A stretch of DNA of 49,994 bases from positions 1 through 49,994 of the forward strand of contig QZCP01000327.1 of NCBI GenBank assembly GCA_003956705.1, in the 5' to 3' direction. This DNA is from Brevipalpus yothersi (Eukaryota; Arthropoda; Arachnida; Trombidiformes; Tenuipalpidae). Position 1 is the first letter of the stretch; each line of letters begins with the position of its first letter. Positions 25,913 through 37,721 of the stretch are shown piece by piece. A program made the position numbers and the translations under genes. The notes under the pieces were generated by a model that was not told the origin of the DNA, did no database searches, and was given only the letters and a program-made list of their open reading frames with translations.

Positions 25913-27366
25913 ATGCGTGAGATTGTTCACATTCAAGCCGGTCAATGTGGGAACCAAATTGGTGCAAAGTTTTGGGAAGTCATTTCCGATGAACACGGCA
26001 TCGATCCAACTGGCTCATATCATGGTGATTCGGATCTTCAGTTGGACAGAATTTCAGTCTATTACAATGAAGTTTCCGGTGGAAAGTATGTACCACGAGC
26101 TATCTTGGTCGATCTTGAGCCTGGCACTATGGACAGTGTAAGAAGTGGTCCTTTTGGACAGCTGTTCAGACCCGATAACTTTGTGTTTGGGCAATCAGGT
26201 GCTGGTAACAATTGGGCAAAAGGGCATTACACGGAAGGTGAGTTGTTTGACATTATCATCTGATTTTCGCTCCACTTCGGCTTATTTGAGTTTAATATTT
26301 GTGGTATCTTGTACAACCCATTGGCTAATCAAATTGTGTCCCTTCCAACAAAATAGGTGCTGAACTCGTTGACTCTGTTCTGGACGTGGTGCGAAAAGAA
26401 GCTGAAGCATGTGATTGTCTACAAGGATTCCAGCTGACTCATTCTTTGGGTGGTGGTACTGGCTCTGGAATGGGCACCCTACTCATTTCCAAGATTCGTG
26501 AAGAATATCCTGATCGAATTATGAACACATTTTCTGTTGTTCCATCGCCAAAAGTTTCCGATACTGTGGTTGAGCCCTACAACGCTACTCTCTCAGTCCA
26601 CCAACTTGTCGAAAATACCGATGAAACTTTCTGTATTGATAATGAGGCACTTTACGACATCTGTTTCCGCACCCTCAAACTAACTACTCCAACTTACGGT
26701 GATTTGAATCATCTCGTCTCTGCTACAATGTCTGGTATCACAACTTGCCTTAGATTTCCTGGCCAATTGAATGCTGATTTGCGAAAGTTGGCGGTCAATA
26801 TGGTGCCGTTCCCTCGTCTACATTTCTTCATGCCTGGTTTTGCTCCTCTCACCAGCCGTGGCTCACAGCAATATCGAACTGTCTCGGTTTCTGAGCTAAC
26901 TCAACAAATTTTCGATCCCAAAAACATGATGGCAGCGTGTGATCCATGTCATGGAAGATATCTCACTGTGGCTGCAGTGTTCCGAGGACGATTGTCAATG
27001 AAAGAAGTTGATGAGCAAATGTTGAATGTTCAAAACAAAAACAGCTCTTACTTTGTCGATTGGATACCCAATAATGTCAAGACTGCTGTTTGTGATATTC
27101 CTCCACGTGGACTAAAGATGTCAGCCACCTTCATTGGTAACTCTACTGCCATACAAGAACTTTTCAAAAGAATATCTGATCAGTTCACAGCTATGTTCCG
27201 AAGAAAGGCTTTCCTTCATTGGTACACTGGCGAAGGAATGGATGAGATGGAGTTCACTGAAGCAGAGTCCAACATGAACGACTTGGTCTCAGAGTATCAA
27301 CAGTACCAAGAAGCTTCTGCCGAAGATGAGGGTGAATTTGAGGAAGAAGCTGATATCGAAAATTAG
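25913..27366 (+). CDS. Beta-tubulin, 2 coding exons
   Basis: Exons are 25913-26237 and 26357-27366 (1335 nt, 444 aa). The protein is full-length and colinear with canonical beta-tubulin. It has N-terminal MREI (the co-translational autoregulation tetrapeptide), the GTP-binding GGGTGSGMG loop at 140-148, and an acidic C-terminal tail from about residue 427 for MAP and motor binding. It pairs with alpha-tubulin to build microtubules. F167, E198 and F200 are present, the combination classically found in benzimidazole-sensitive tubulins. Departures from the consensus include V53-S54 in the NEVSGGKYV loop, TVSVSE for the usual ALTVPE at 283-288, and Cys at 306 where beta-tubulins carry Arg (CDPCHGRY for CDPRHGRY). 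Codon TGT differs from CGT by one transition. It is probably a minor or tissue-specific isotype, or a base-call error at that codon. Confidence 0.98.
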
Positions 27367-28628
27367 GGCCTATCAACTTGCGAGAACGAAAAGGTCTTGA
27401 AATTAAGATAGTATTTGTAATACTGACATTTTTTCAACTTCAAAAAATTGCATGACGATTTTTGATAATTTCCTATATTATTCAAGCTACATATTTCGCG
27501 GACATGTGAGAATTAAGAATGTCGAAATAATCAGCCTTTCCAATGATCACTATCTTGTTCATTTATTACTCCCTGATGCAGACAAAAGAGTGAATATGGG
27601 GTTTTGTCTACTCCCCTCCTGGACTTGATACAGGTATCATTCTCTCGATCGAATTCTAACTCTAGGTCGAGTCATTAGTTTCAGTTTTCCATGGTACAGG
27701 GAAATTTTACTCCATCTGGACCGATGTCCCGTGCCCGATTTTTAAGGTGGAAGCATGATTGAATGCGTGAAACTAATCGTCTTGTGGATCCGATCGTTTG
27801 GCCATATCTGTTGTTGCTATGCTGTTTGCACGTGGCAATACTTTGACCACAGTTGAGAGGATTTATAAACCCTAGTACCTAAAAGAGGAACTAATTGAAA
27901 TATTTTCGGCTAGCAACCATCCATGCTCAGATAAAAGTCGCACATGGGATATTCACGGGAACAGGACCTTATTGCTTCTACTTTTGGGCATCCAGCATGA
28001 AGAGTTACCTAGAAAGTTGTCCTGTTCAATAAGAACGGAAAGCAGTGCGCTTCAAGCTCAAATACAATGACGCCGATCAAGAACGTGATCTAGCCCACCG
28101 CGCTCGATGATTGCTGCCACATGACTTACAAGCATTTGCTCATCATGGCCGAATGGTAGCGATGTCGATGAAGGACTGATCAACTGATCGATTCGATGAA
28201 TGTCTTTATGAGAAATGTCTGTCTTGAGAAGAATAGGTCAAAGTGGGAGAATAAGATGGAGGAGTTGAATCTCACTAATCAAATGACCAAAGTGACGAAT
28301 TCTACTGCTCCACCTATCACACCACCGATATTGTGTGTCAATGAGGACACAACACTCTTGATTATGATCACGACCATTACAATATCCAGCATCTTTGGAG
28401 AGCCCCCAATGGCCCTAACAGCTATGAGAGAACCTTTGAACATTGTCCTATGTCTGTAAATGAAGAGAAAAAACAGAAAATAATTGGTTATCTATGGCGT
28501 GGCAGTTGAAAATTGTTTCTCTCAACATTATGTGAATCAGCTCTTGCTCACGTATACTCTCTGCTATCTTACCGATAAAGTTTCCCAGTAGCTGAAAAGT
28601 GTAACTTTTGATTGTTGGCGAGCGAGGA

Positions 28629-28745
<117 letters not shown>

Positions 28746-30086
28746 GAAGATACAGCTGATAAAAGTGATGGGGAGCAAGACACAGGGTGAGAATAATAAA
28801 GAGAGAGGAAATATTTCTCTCTGAACGTCTTGAAAAGTAGCAGATAAGATGAAGTGATTACCGTTTGTGTTCGAGAGGTGCAACATGTGGAGAAGATGAG
28901 GGCAACAAGAGTGAAGCAAAATGAAGACGATAAAGCGGATGAGAGAGATGGAGAGAGAAGAGAGAGAGAAGAGAGAAGAGGAAAGAGAGAGAGCGCTCTG
29001 GTTGTGAAGGGAGCCAGTGAAGAGAAGAGAGAATATCATCAATTTATGGCTGAACTTATCATCTTTTACTCGCAATCAAATGAGTCAGCATGAATAGACA
29101 ATAATGGTGGAATAAATCCACAAGGATGTATGTTTGCGTTCAATATATGCCCGTTCAAACATCAAATGGATTGCATTGAATGTGAACTTTGCAAACGCTT
29201 GAAAAGCCCAAAACTGAAACCTTCCATCGTCCTTTGCCTTGATGAGCTGTAGCCTTGCTTTTCATCTTCCACCAAACGATCAATAAATTCAATTGAAACT
29301 CAAGATTAACCCAATGAACTTGATGCACATCGGCGGATTGTCCTATTTGACATGAAAAAATTCATCATATTATCGTCCGATAGCAAATATGTACTCAGTT
29401 CACTTCTCTAGATGTAACTATAGAAAAGAAAATTTGAATAATTTGATGCAAAAAACGATGTGAAATATGCATAATGAACACAAGTTGGAGAGAAACTCAC
29501 ATCTTGTCCACTTTTTAAACCAACTTTCACAATCTGATACAAATCTTATGGAGCAATGTGTTATGAAAATTGTGCAACTTTTAATGATCAAATAAATCTG
29601 TTTTTGCCTTCATTTCTCGCTACATTCAACACAATAGTCATGTTATATCTCAATCACTATGGCTTAACCAAGGAGACCGATTAACATCATCTTCACCTTA
29701 TCGCGAAATCAGTTGCATGACAAAACGCAACATTTTTTATCAATCTTTTCGATGAGGATCTGAAATACTCATATGAAAACTGTCAAAAAAGATGGATACA
29801 TTATCGAGTATCACTATTTTTTAGCTATTTGGTATCTTAAATTGGCACACTTTTAACCTGATTGTCTCAATTTTGAGGTTGAACAGCTAATAAATGGCAA
29901 AGCTTGATGAGTTATCAATAACTGGCTCTCTCATCATCTGACTGATGGAATTCATCAATGGAATTTCTCTGATTATGAATTTTGTTTTAGGCAATAAAAC
30001 TTTCTTGGCCCTTTTAGCCTTCAAGTTATGATTTTCCGATGAAGCTTCCATAGTCTATCTTATGGATTAGAAGATGATGAGATTTT

Positions 30087-30092
30087 TTTATT
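30087..30092 (-). promoter_or_regulatory. Candidate polyadenylation signal for SLC22 copy C
   Basis: AATAAA on the minus strand, about 245 bp past the stop codon at 30336. Confidence 0.4.
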
Positions 30093-30335
30093 CTGATCAT
30101 GCAGAGCAGTACTCGCTGGTTGAATAAGTGAATACGTTTGTCTAGATACATGTACATGTATATGTAAATGTATCAACATATGGGTAATGAAGTAAAAAAA
30201 CTGTGGAATTTAAGCGCAGTGAACAATCAAAGATGAATACTATGATGAATAGAAATGGGAAATTCGACTGGAATTTAACGGCGAAATTATTTACAGAAAG
30301 GTTTAAAATGAAAAAAATTCACAAAATTCTGTCCC

Positions 30336-32385
30336 TCAACTCATTGGTTGCTGGACATTTGCTTGGGAATATTTCTTCACATCTGATTCCGTGAGCTCGG
30401 CCATTTCTTTCATTGTATCAGGAATATTTTTGCCTCTTGTTTCTGGAAGAACCAGAAGGGTTAAGCATCCAATGATGGGTAGAAAACCGAACACAGTCAT
30501 GGTTATCCAAATGTCAGTTAGTCTTGTCTGTTTGCAAATTGGGAGGAAAGAAAAATTTAGTGGAATAAAAAGTCTGTTTGGTATGGCAAATTAAGGGAAT
30601 CAAACTTACAAGTTGATTGATGAGAGGTGATAGCATGGAGCCAACTCGACCGGCGGTCGAACAGCTACCCACAGCTAAGTGACGAATTTTAGTTGGATAA
30701 AGTTCAGATGAATAAACATAGGCCATTGCAAATGTGATGACCACAAAAAATTGACCAAACATCAGGATTGCATTTCTCAAGTAGATAAGATCGGTATTAT
30801 TGCCAACTAAAGCCACCGAGAACATTGCCAAAGCGATGGCAACATAAGATACAAAGAACAATGTTCGACGATTAAACTTTTCAATTTGGAAAGTGAGTAT
30901 TATTGTTGCAGCCACAGCAGCTAGTTTCAGTAGTGCTTTGTTTGAAAAATAGTTTCCTGTCAGATCTAAGGTGAGATAATCCATTCCATAGGCTTGGAAA
31001 GCTGTCACAAGCCATAGAATGTAGAGAGCTATACAATATTTTCTCAGCCTAGGATTTCGCCATATTTGCAGTAGAGAAGTGTCTTCGGAAACTTTTCCCT
31101 GCTCAATAAGATGTTCACTCAATTGATCAAGCTTTTGATTCAATTCTGCTTGCCCATCCCCAGATTTGGGTAGATAATATTTTCCCACCATTTTACGTGC
31201 TGATTCGGTTTGTCCTGTGGCAAGTAGCCATCTAATTGATTCGGGAATTTGAGTGATCAGTATGGCGAGAGCAAAGATTTCATAAAAAGATGTGATGGTG
31301 AAATATGTTCGAAAATCTTCGACAAAATATGCTAGAAGTAGCATAACATACTGGCCACCATGCCAAACCCACTCATAACCAACGACAATGGTTCCACGAT
31401 GACTTGGTCCCACACTCTCCACCACTTGAAGAGAGAAAAAAAAGTGGAAAATGACAATCAAATTGAATCTATTTCCCCCCCCTCCCCATTTGAAAGATTT
31501 ATTAAAAAACTCACAAATGAGTAGAGTGGACAAGTAGCGACCATAGCCTGCGAGTCCATGGAAAAAACGGATAATGATCAGGGAGGTTATGGAAGGCGAA
31601 AGAGTAACGGCAAATCCACACAAAGCTTCAACACTCATGGATGTGATGGCCGCGGTTTTCCGTCCAAAATGATCCGAAAAGAAGCCCATCACTATTCCAG
31701 AAACCAAATAACCAAATTGATACACCGATAGTGTGGCGGTAACCAGCCAAGATTTATCGCAAACCAAATTCCACTATGAGACGATGGGTGGTGGTGGTGG
31801 TGGTGGTGATTGTGGTGATTGTGGTGATGGTGATGATGGAGGTAGAAAAGTGGCCATAATTTAGCAAAAATAAAAGAAAAATAAAAGAAAAATAAAATGA
31901 AACCAGTCTGTAGAGCTACTCTTTTTTATTCCTCTTCTTAACTCACCTCTTTTATCACAGTTGTTCGAGTGGTATTATGAGTCCAAACTTGGCATCTATC
32001 GGAATATGCATCACACTGGTCCATGGATGAATCAGGTGCCAACTAGAACGATGTAAGATAACACAATAATTGACTCATTGCATCCTCATCTTGAAACTTG
32101 GAAATAAAGGAGTTGGTTAAATCTGGAAAAATTGGGTTCAAGTCGATGATGATACCCATTGATTCGATTACCAACCTCAGAACCATTGACTTTTTGACAA
32201 TAGAATTCACTTCTCTTCATGTATGCTTCCATACCCGAATTATTGAGAGCTGAACACAGGTAAATGAGTAACATGATAAGGAGGATTCGAAATTGAAAAT
32301 TTCCCCATGATCCGATCACATCTGTAACACTTAGCACCTTTTTGGCTGGCTCAGTTTCCGGCACATCATTCATATTCTCAACCAT
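30336..32385 (-). CDS. SLC22-like organic cation/carnitine transporter, copy C, 5 exons
   Basis: Minus-strand exons: 32385-32176, 32042-31947, 31773-31515, 31424-30610 and 30527-30336 (1572 nt, 523 aa). It is a full-length MFS transporter with about 12 membrane segments. SLC22 hallmarks include VTDVIGSWGNFQ before TM1, a glycosylatable extracellular loop with Cys and NTT ahead of EWNLVCD, the GRK signature in SDHFGRK (139-141), PESIRW (249-254), SSELYPTKIRHLAVG, and PETRGKNIPDT (488-498). Family members move organic cations, carnitine or anions across the plasma membrane; the substrate cannot be read from sequence. The exon 1 donor is a weak GTTGGT, but the alternative GTAATC four bases downstream would break frame. 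Intron 3 (31514-31425) is 90 nt, has no in-frame stop and could be retained. It is third in transcription order of the tandem array, 780 bp downstream of copy B. Confidence 0.93.
31786..31840. repeat. (GGT)n/(GAT)n trinucleotide repeat in SLC22 copy C intron 2
   Basis: A run of GGT units grades into GGTGAT/TGTGAT repeats just upstream (in gene sense) of the exon 3 acceptor. It makes an A/C-rich tract on the transcribed strand. Confidence 0.9.
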
Positions 32386-32628
32386 GTTCGTAGAGAGGTA
32401 GAGTTGAGTAGAGTTAATAGCTATTTGAGAGTGGACACATAGGTTTACCCATACACGAAAAAGAATTGTATGAGAGTAGAAAATATGAACGATTAAATTG
32501 ATGGCTTTCTCGAAAAAAGCGTTTTCAATCGATAGTGTGGTCAGCTTTCAAGGAACATGAGATGGAAAGTTGAAAAACGCGTTCTAAGAGGAGGGTAAAA
32601 GCAGCTGAGATCTACCATCGCCTGGAGC

Positions 32629-32718
32629 CTTGGACTTACGAGCTGGACTTACAAACTGGACTTACAAACTGGACTCAATAACTGGACTCGATTAGTGGAC
32701 CCACAAACTGAACTCACG
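32629..32718. repeat. 13-bp minisatellite upstream of SLC22 copy C
   Basis: Seven head-to-tail units of CTGGACTTACAAA. The units at 32643-32655 and 32656-32668 are identical. The next three (32669-32681, 32682-32694, 32695-32707) diverge by several bases, and the outer ones are partial or 14 bp. It sits 245-335 bp 5' of the copy C start codon, in the promoter or leader region. Confidence 0.9.
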
Positions 32719-33058
32719 TTAACACACTGTTGCCGCGCTAACGGTACTCAAGTCAAATTTCAAGTCCAATTCTTGACCAGCCGATTCATGGTTTCACTAC
32801 TGATATACACCTTCGTGTAATGGCTTGTATCAATCAAACACTTGTTGTTCATTAATTCTTGCTGCTTTACGTTTGCGTTTTCGTTTTCCTTTCATGAATA
32901 TTCACACTACAACAATTTCGATCACTTTGAGTCTCTCAGTTCTTGAATTTTATTTGGATGTTGAGAAAATCAGTAACAAATCAACGCCTTCTGAATGGAT
33001 TCTACATTAGTGTTGGTTTATTGAGAATTATTTGTGAGTGTGTACATTTGTGTATATT

Positions 33059-33064
33059 TTTATT
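33059..33064 (-). promoter_or_regulatory. Candidate polyadenylation signal for SLC22 copy B
   Basis: AATAAA on the minus strand, about 100 bp past the stop at 33166. A second hexamer lies about 40 bp further on. Confidence 0.5.
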
Positions 33065-33165
33065 GAGAGGTGACTAATTTGCTTTAGTGGTTCATGGACA
33101 CTGAATGCGAAAGATAGATAGATAGAGAGAGAGTGGAATTCGAGTATGTAACTGAATACCTATCA

Positions 33166-35177
33166 TCAAAATGATGGCTTGTGATGAGATTGTGAAGTGA
33201 TTTCAGATTGTGCCTCTTCTTCTTGATTGGTATCATTTTCAAATTTTGCAGCAGTCATTTCGATCATTTCATCAACCGTGTCCGGTATTTCGCGCCCTTT
33301 TGTCTCAGGCAATGCTAACACTGCAAGAGCTCCGGAGGCAGACAATACCCCAAGAAGGGTCATTGTCACACGTATATTGGTTTCTCGAGTCTGAAATTTA
33401 ATTTTATTTTAATCAAGCTATCACTGGTATGGTATGTATGGTAATAGAATTCGACACTTACCAATTCATTGACAAATGGTGCTGAGATTGATCCAATTCG
33501 AGCAGCAGTAGAGCAGCTTCCAACTGCTATATGACGAATGGTGGTTGGAAAAACCTCAGAAGTATAGACATATACCATGGAAAAAGCTATGCCAATGAAA
33601 AAAGCCGCGATAGCGATAATACAATTCCGATAAATTATGTAATTATGATCAACCGCAATGGGAATCAGACTGAACATAGATACCATCAAAACTATCATAC
33701 TGGTGAGGAGTAAACTTCGACGAGAAAATTTTTCTACTCTCCAGGTTAAAAATGCTGTAGCTGCGATATTGGCCACCTTAATGATTGCTGAATTTAAGAA
33801 ATAATCTCCAGACAAATCTAAAGTGAAATATTCCATACTATAGCACATAAAAGCGATCGATATCCACAAACTGTAGAGCGTCAAGCAGCATGCGAGTAAT
33901 CTGGGGACACACCAGATATCAAGCAGACTTGTGGACTGTGAACATTCGGTTTGCTTGGATAAAAACTGGCTCAACTCATTCAAACGCTCGTTAAATAGTA
34001 CCTCATCCTCCTCGGTGCTCATATCAATATATTTTTCCAAAGTTTTTCTCGCTTGGACTGTCTTTTTCACCACAAGCTGCCATCGAACGGACTCTGGTAT
34101 GTAAAGTATGCACAAAATGAGCGAAAGTATTTGGAAAAGAGTGACACCAAGGTATAATGTTCGGAAACTATCGATAAAATAAGTTGCCAACATCATGAAA
34201 AATTGGCCTCCATGCCATATCCAATCATAGGCGACCACAACCTTGCCTCGATAATCTGGTCCAACATTTTCGACCACTTAGATGGTGGTGATCGATGGTG
34301 GTGTAAGAAAATTATCGTTCGTTAATTGACTGTGAGAAAAATGAAGTTGATTCGACAAGTAATGCCTACTTATGAGGAGTGATGAAAGGTAGCGGCCGAA
34401 GCCTCCGATACCATGAATAAATCGGACCACAATGAAGACATAAATGGAGGGTGATAAAGTGATCCCGAAACCAGAAACGATTTCAATTAAGATTGACACA
34501 ATCAGGGCGGTTTTGCGTCCATAATTGTCTGATATGTGGCCAATGATGATCCCCGAGAACATGTAGCCCATTTGATATGCGGAAAGAGCAAGAGAGCCCA
34601 ACGCAGATCTGTCACAGATAAGGTCCCACTGGCAAGACGTATAGTGATGTTGAGAAATCCGCTTGAATCAACTTTTCTACATCATCATCTCACCTCTTTG
34701 ATCAAAGAAAGACGAGTTGTGTTGTGAAACCATCGATCACACGTTTCAGTTCCATTTGAATAACACTGATTGATAGTTCCATTGGTCTTTTCAAATAAAA
34801 CGGAAGCTACAATATTGTATTTGTGAGTGAAACTATAAAATGGCTTCAAGTTTCTCTCGAGATATTTCATTGATATCTCTCTTCAATTCTGTTTCCTCTT
34901 CTTCCCTTACTTTGCATGCAGTTGGAATTTAAAATACATGTATTCAATCTTGTAGCTTCCCTACTGACAAGTGGGTGTAGGAAAAAATACAACTCACCCT
35001 CATGCCATTGGCAGAAGTGCACCAGAAATCCGCTTTGGTCATATAATAAACTAATCCAACATTATTGAAGGGTGAAAAAATGTACACAAAGATCATCAAA
35101 AAGAAAAGACGTTTCTGAAATTTTCCCCATGGACCTATGATATCAGATACATGTTCAAATTTTTCGGAGAAAGCCAT
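33166..35177 (-). CDS. SLC22-like organic cation/carnitine transporter, copy B, 5 exons
   Basis: Minus-strand exons: 35177-34998, 34786-34694, 34628-34370, 34276-33462 and 33390-33166 (1572 nt, 523 aa). The fold and motifs match the neighbouring copies: HVSDIIGPWGKFQ, an extracellular loop with Cys and NTT, GRK in SDNYGRK, PESVRW, TSEVFPTTIRHIAVG and PETKGREIPDT. The exon 2 acceptor is taken as GAAAAG before 34786. The more pyrimidine-rich site upstream would need a different phase, and this choice gives a 31-residue exon beside 32 in the other copies. Intron 3 (93 nt) contains an in-frame stop, unlike in copies A and C. The C-terminal tail is longer, polar and rich in Glu/Gln/His. The substrate is unknown. 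It is the middle gene, 676 bp downstream of copy A. Confidence 0.93.
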
Positions 35178-35745
35178 GCTTGGTGGCGGAGTATGAAAAA
35201 TTTCTCAATTACTATTCAGGAGAGATGGAACTGTATATGAGAAACAGTTGCTCGTGATAATTGTGATGTTAACTTTGATCAGAACGAAATCATCTCGCTG
35301 AGTGGCAAGTTTTTCCAAGGATGCATAGCACAACTCCTTTACCATAAGCCAATCAGCCAGTGGGTGAGATGGAGAGCCTACACATACATACATGGATTGA
35401 TGGTGAGGAAATTGCGCCAATTGAATTGGCTTGACACTTGTGCAGAGACTGGTATCAAGTTATGTAGGCTAAGGAATCAGAAAAAATAGGTCCTTGGTAA
35501 ATCATCGTATTTTTTCTATGGGCACTGGATTGTTTGTACAGTGCAATTAAATGCACTTGACGCACTATCATATCATCTTGAACATCAAGCGGCTTTTTTT
35601 ACATGCTTCACATATCTTGTAGGTAGATTTTCAATTTTTTTCCAATCAGACCAATCATATGGGGAAAGGAAAAGAGTTCCTATGATTATGGAAATTAAAT
35701 CCAGTTCTCACGGGGAAGCTTTATAAGTGCCTGACTCGGTGATGA

Positions 35746-35751
35746 TTTATT
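35746..35751 (-). promoter_or_regulatory. Candidate polyadenylation signal for SLC22 copy A
   Basis: AATAAA on the minus strand, about 103 bp past the stop at 35854. Confidence 0.5.
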
Positions 35752-35853
35752 TGGGATAGTCATACTTCTGATGGGACTAATTATCGATCAAGATTTCAAT
35801 TGCGGAAGAAATACTTTGAGTAAGAGAAAATCGTTATCATTTTTATCATTTAA

Positions 35854-37721
35854 TCAAACAATTGAACTTTTCTTGTTCTCAGATGATATCTTGAGCATTT
35901 CCTCTACGGTATTTGGCATCTCTCTTCCTTTGGTTTCTGGTAGTAGCAACACCAAAAGGCTGCCAATGATTGCTGATACTCCCATCACGATGCTTACGAA
36001 TGAAATACTTGTGACTCGAATCTTGGGATAAAAGAAATAAATTACTCAACACTGGAAAATAGGTATTAAATAATTTTAGCTTACGAATTCAGTGAGAAAC
36101 GGAGCCAAAATTGATCCTATTCGTCCGGCTGTTGAGCAAGAGCCGACCGCAATGTGTCGAACTGTTGTGGGAAACAATTCAGAAGCGTAAACATAACCCA
36201 TGGAAAAAACGATTGCTAAGAAAAATCCTGCAGAAACCCAATCTGTATCTCTCAATACTATCAGATTTTGTTTTGAAATCATGGGAATCATTGCAAACAT
36301 TGATATAGCCAACATTATTGAACAAACTATAATTATCGATTTTCGTTGATATTTTTCAACTTGCCAGGTCAAAAAAGCGGTTGCTGCAATGTTGGAAATT
36401 TTTAGAAGAGCAGAGTTCCAAAAATAATTTCCTGATAGATCTAGAGCATAGTAATCCATACCATATCCAAGAAAAGAGACTATGATAAAAAGACCATACA
36501 ATGAAAGGCAATATTTGAGTAGTTGCAGATTACTTAGTATGGTCAGTAAGCTATTTGATCCACAATTCTCCGTTTTTTTAGCCAGACGTTTGGACAGTTT
36601 TTCTATTTCCTGTTCTAATTTTTGTCCACTTTCGGACAAGTTCACTGGAAAAAATTTTTCTAATGTCTTTTTAGCGCTATCAGGCCTTTGTTTCACTAAT
36701 TGCCAACGAATGGATTCCGGAATTTTCTTGACCAATAAGAACAGGGAAACAATTTGATACAGGGTCACCCCAAGGAATAGATGGCGGAAACTTTCTAAGA
36801 AATACGTTGTTAGCATCATCAATACTGTCCCAAAATGCCAGACCCAATCAAATGCTACTACAACTTTACCCCTATAGTCAGATCCAACAGTTTCAATCAC
36901 TGGAAAAAATTGAAAAATGTTGAAATTGAAAAAAAAGAAAAGGAGAAATTGTTCAAATTTCTCAAACGCTAGCTTACAAATCAAAAGAGCTGCCAAATAG
37001 CGCCCAAATCCTCCGACACCATGGATGAATCGAAAAAAGATGAATGAATATATTGAGGAAGAGAAAGTAAGACCAAATCCAGCAACAATTTCAAGTGAAA
37101 TACAAATGATTATTCCAATTTTGCGGCCAAATCTATCTGACAAATAGCCGATAGTTAAGCCTGAGAATAGATAGCCAACTTGGTAGGCAGAGAGAACGAA
37201 CGACAATAGATAAGCTCTGTCGCACACTAGATTCCACTGTGGAGGAAAAAATGGAATTGATAATCACCAATATGATAATGAGATCCCAGGTATCTCACCT
37301 CTTTGATTAGGGTCACTCTCGAGGTATTGTGAACCCATGTATCACATAAATTCGATTGATTGAAGTTACAGTCGTTAGGTAGACTGGGATCAATCTGAAT
37401 TATACAATGAAATTATTCTTCCACTTTTGGATCAATAATTTAGAATAATTTAGAATAAAATTATCTCACCTTCTGTCCAGCCACTGATTCACACCAGAAA
37501 TCTGATTTGGTCGCATAGTAAACGAGGGCAACATTGTTGAATGGAGAATTTATGTACATGAAGATCATCCAGAGACACAACCGTTTATGGTATGGACTCC
37601 AATGGCCGATCAAATCAGAGACATTATCCAATTTCCTTGGTCGATCATCTTTCTCCAAACCTGGAGAGATAATTTTTTCTCGAAAAATTTGAGAAGGTGG
37701 AATCGTCAAATCAGTGGCCAT
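35854..37721 (-). CDS. SLC22-like organic cation/carnitine transporter, copy A, 5 exons
   Basis: Minus-strand exons: 37721-37470, 37394-37299, 37236-36978, 36899-36085 and 36021-35854 (1590 nt, 529 aa). The N-terminal cytosolic part is about 24 residues longer than in copy B. An in-frame TTG lies two codons upstream, but ATG at 37721 has A at -3 and G at +4. Motifs: NVSDLIGHW, EWNLVCDRAY-type junction after TM1, SDRFGRK, PESIRW, ASELFPTTVRHIAVG, PETKGREMPNT. Exons 3 and 4 are exactly 259 and 815 nt, as in the other copies. Intron 3 (36977-36900, 78 nt) is a multiple of three with no stop, so retention would insert 26 residues. It is most like copy B (SPFNNV in TM1, YFLNSA/YFWNSA, CSTAxRIGSI). 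It lies first in transcription order; substrate unknown. Confidence 0.93.

Noticed and set aside
28196..28459. 87-codon plus frame downstream of beta-tubulin
   Set aside because: No homology, signal or splice context. Composition resembles non-coding sequence.
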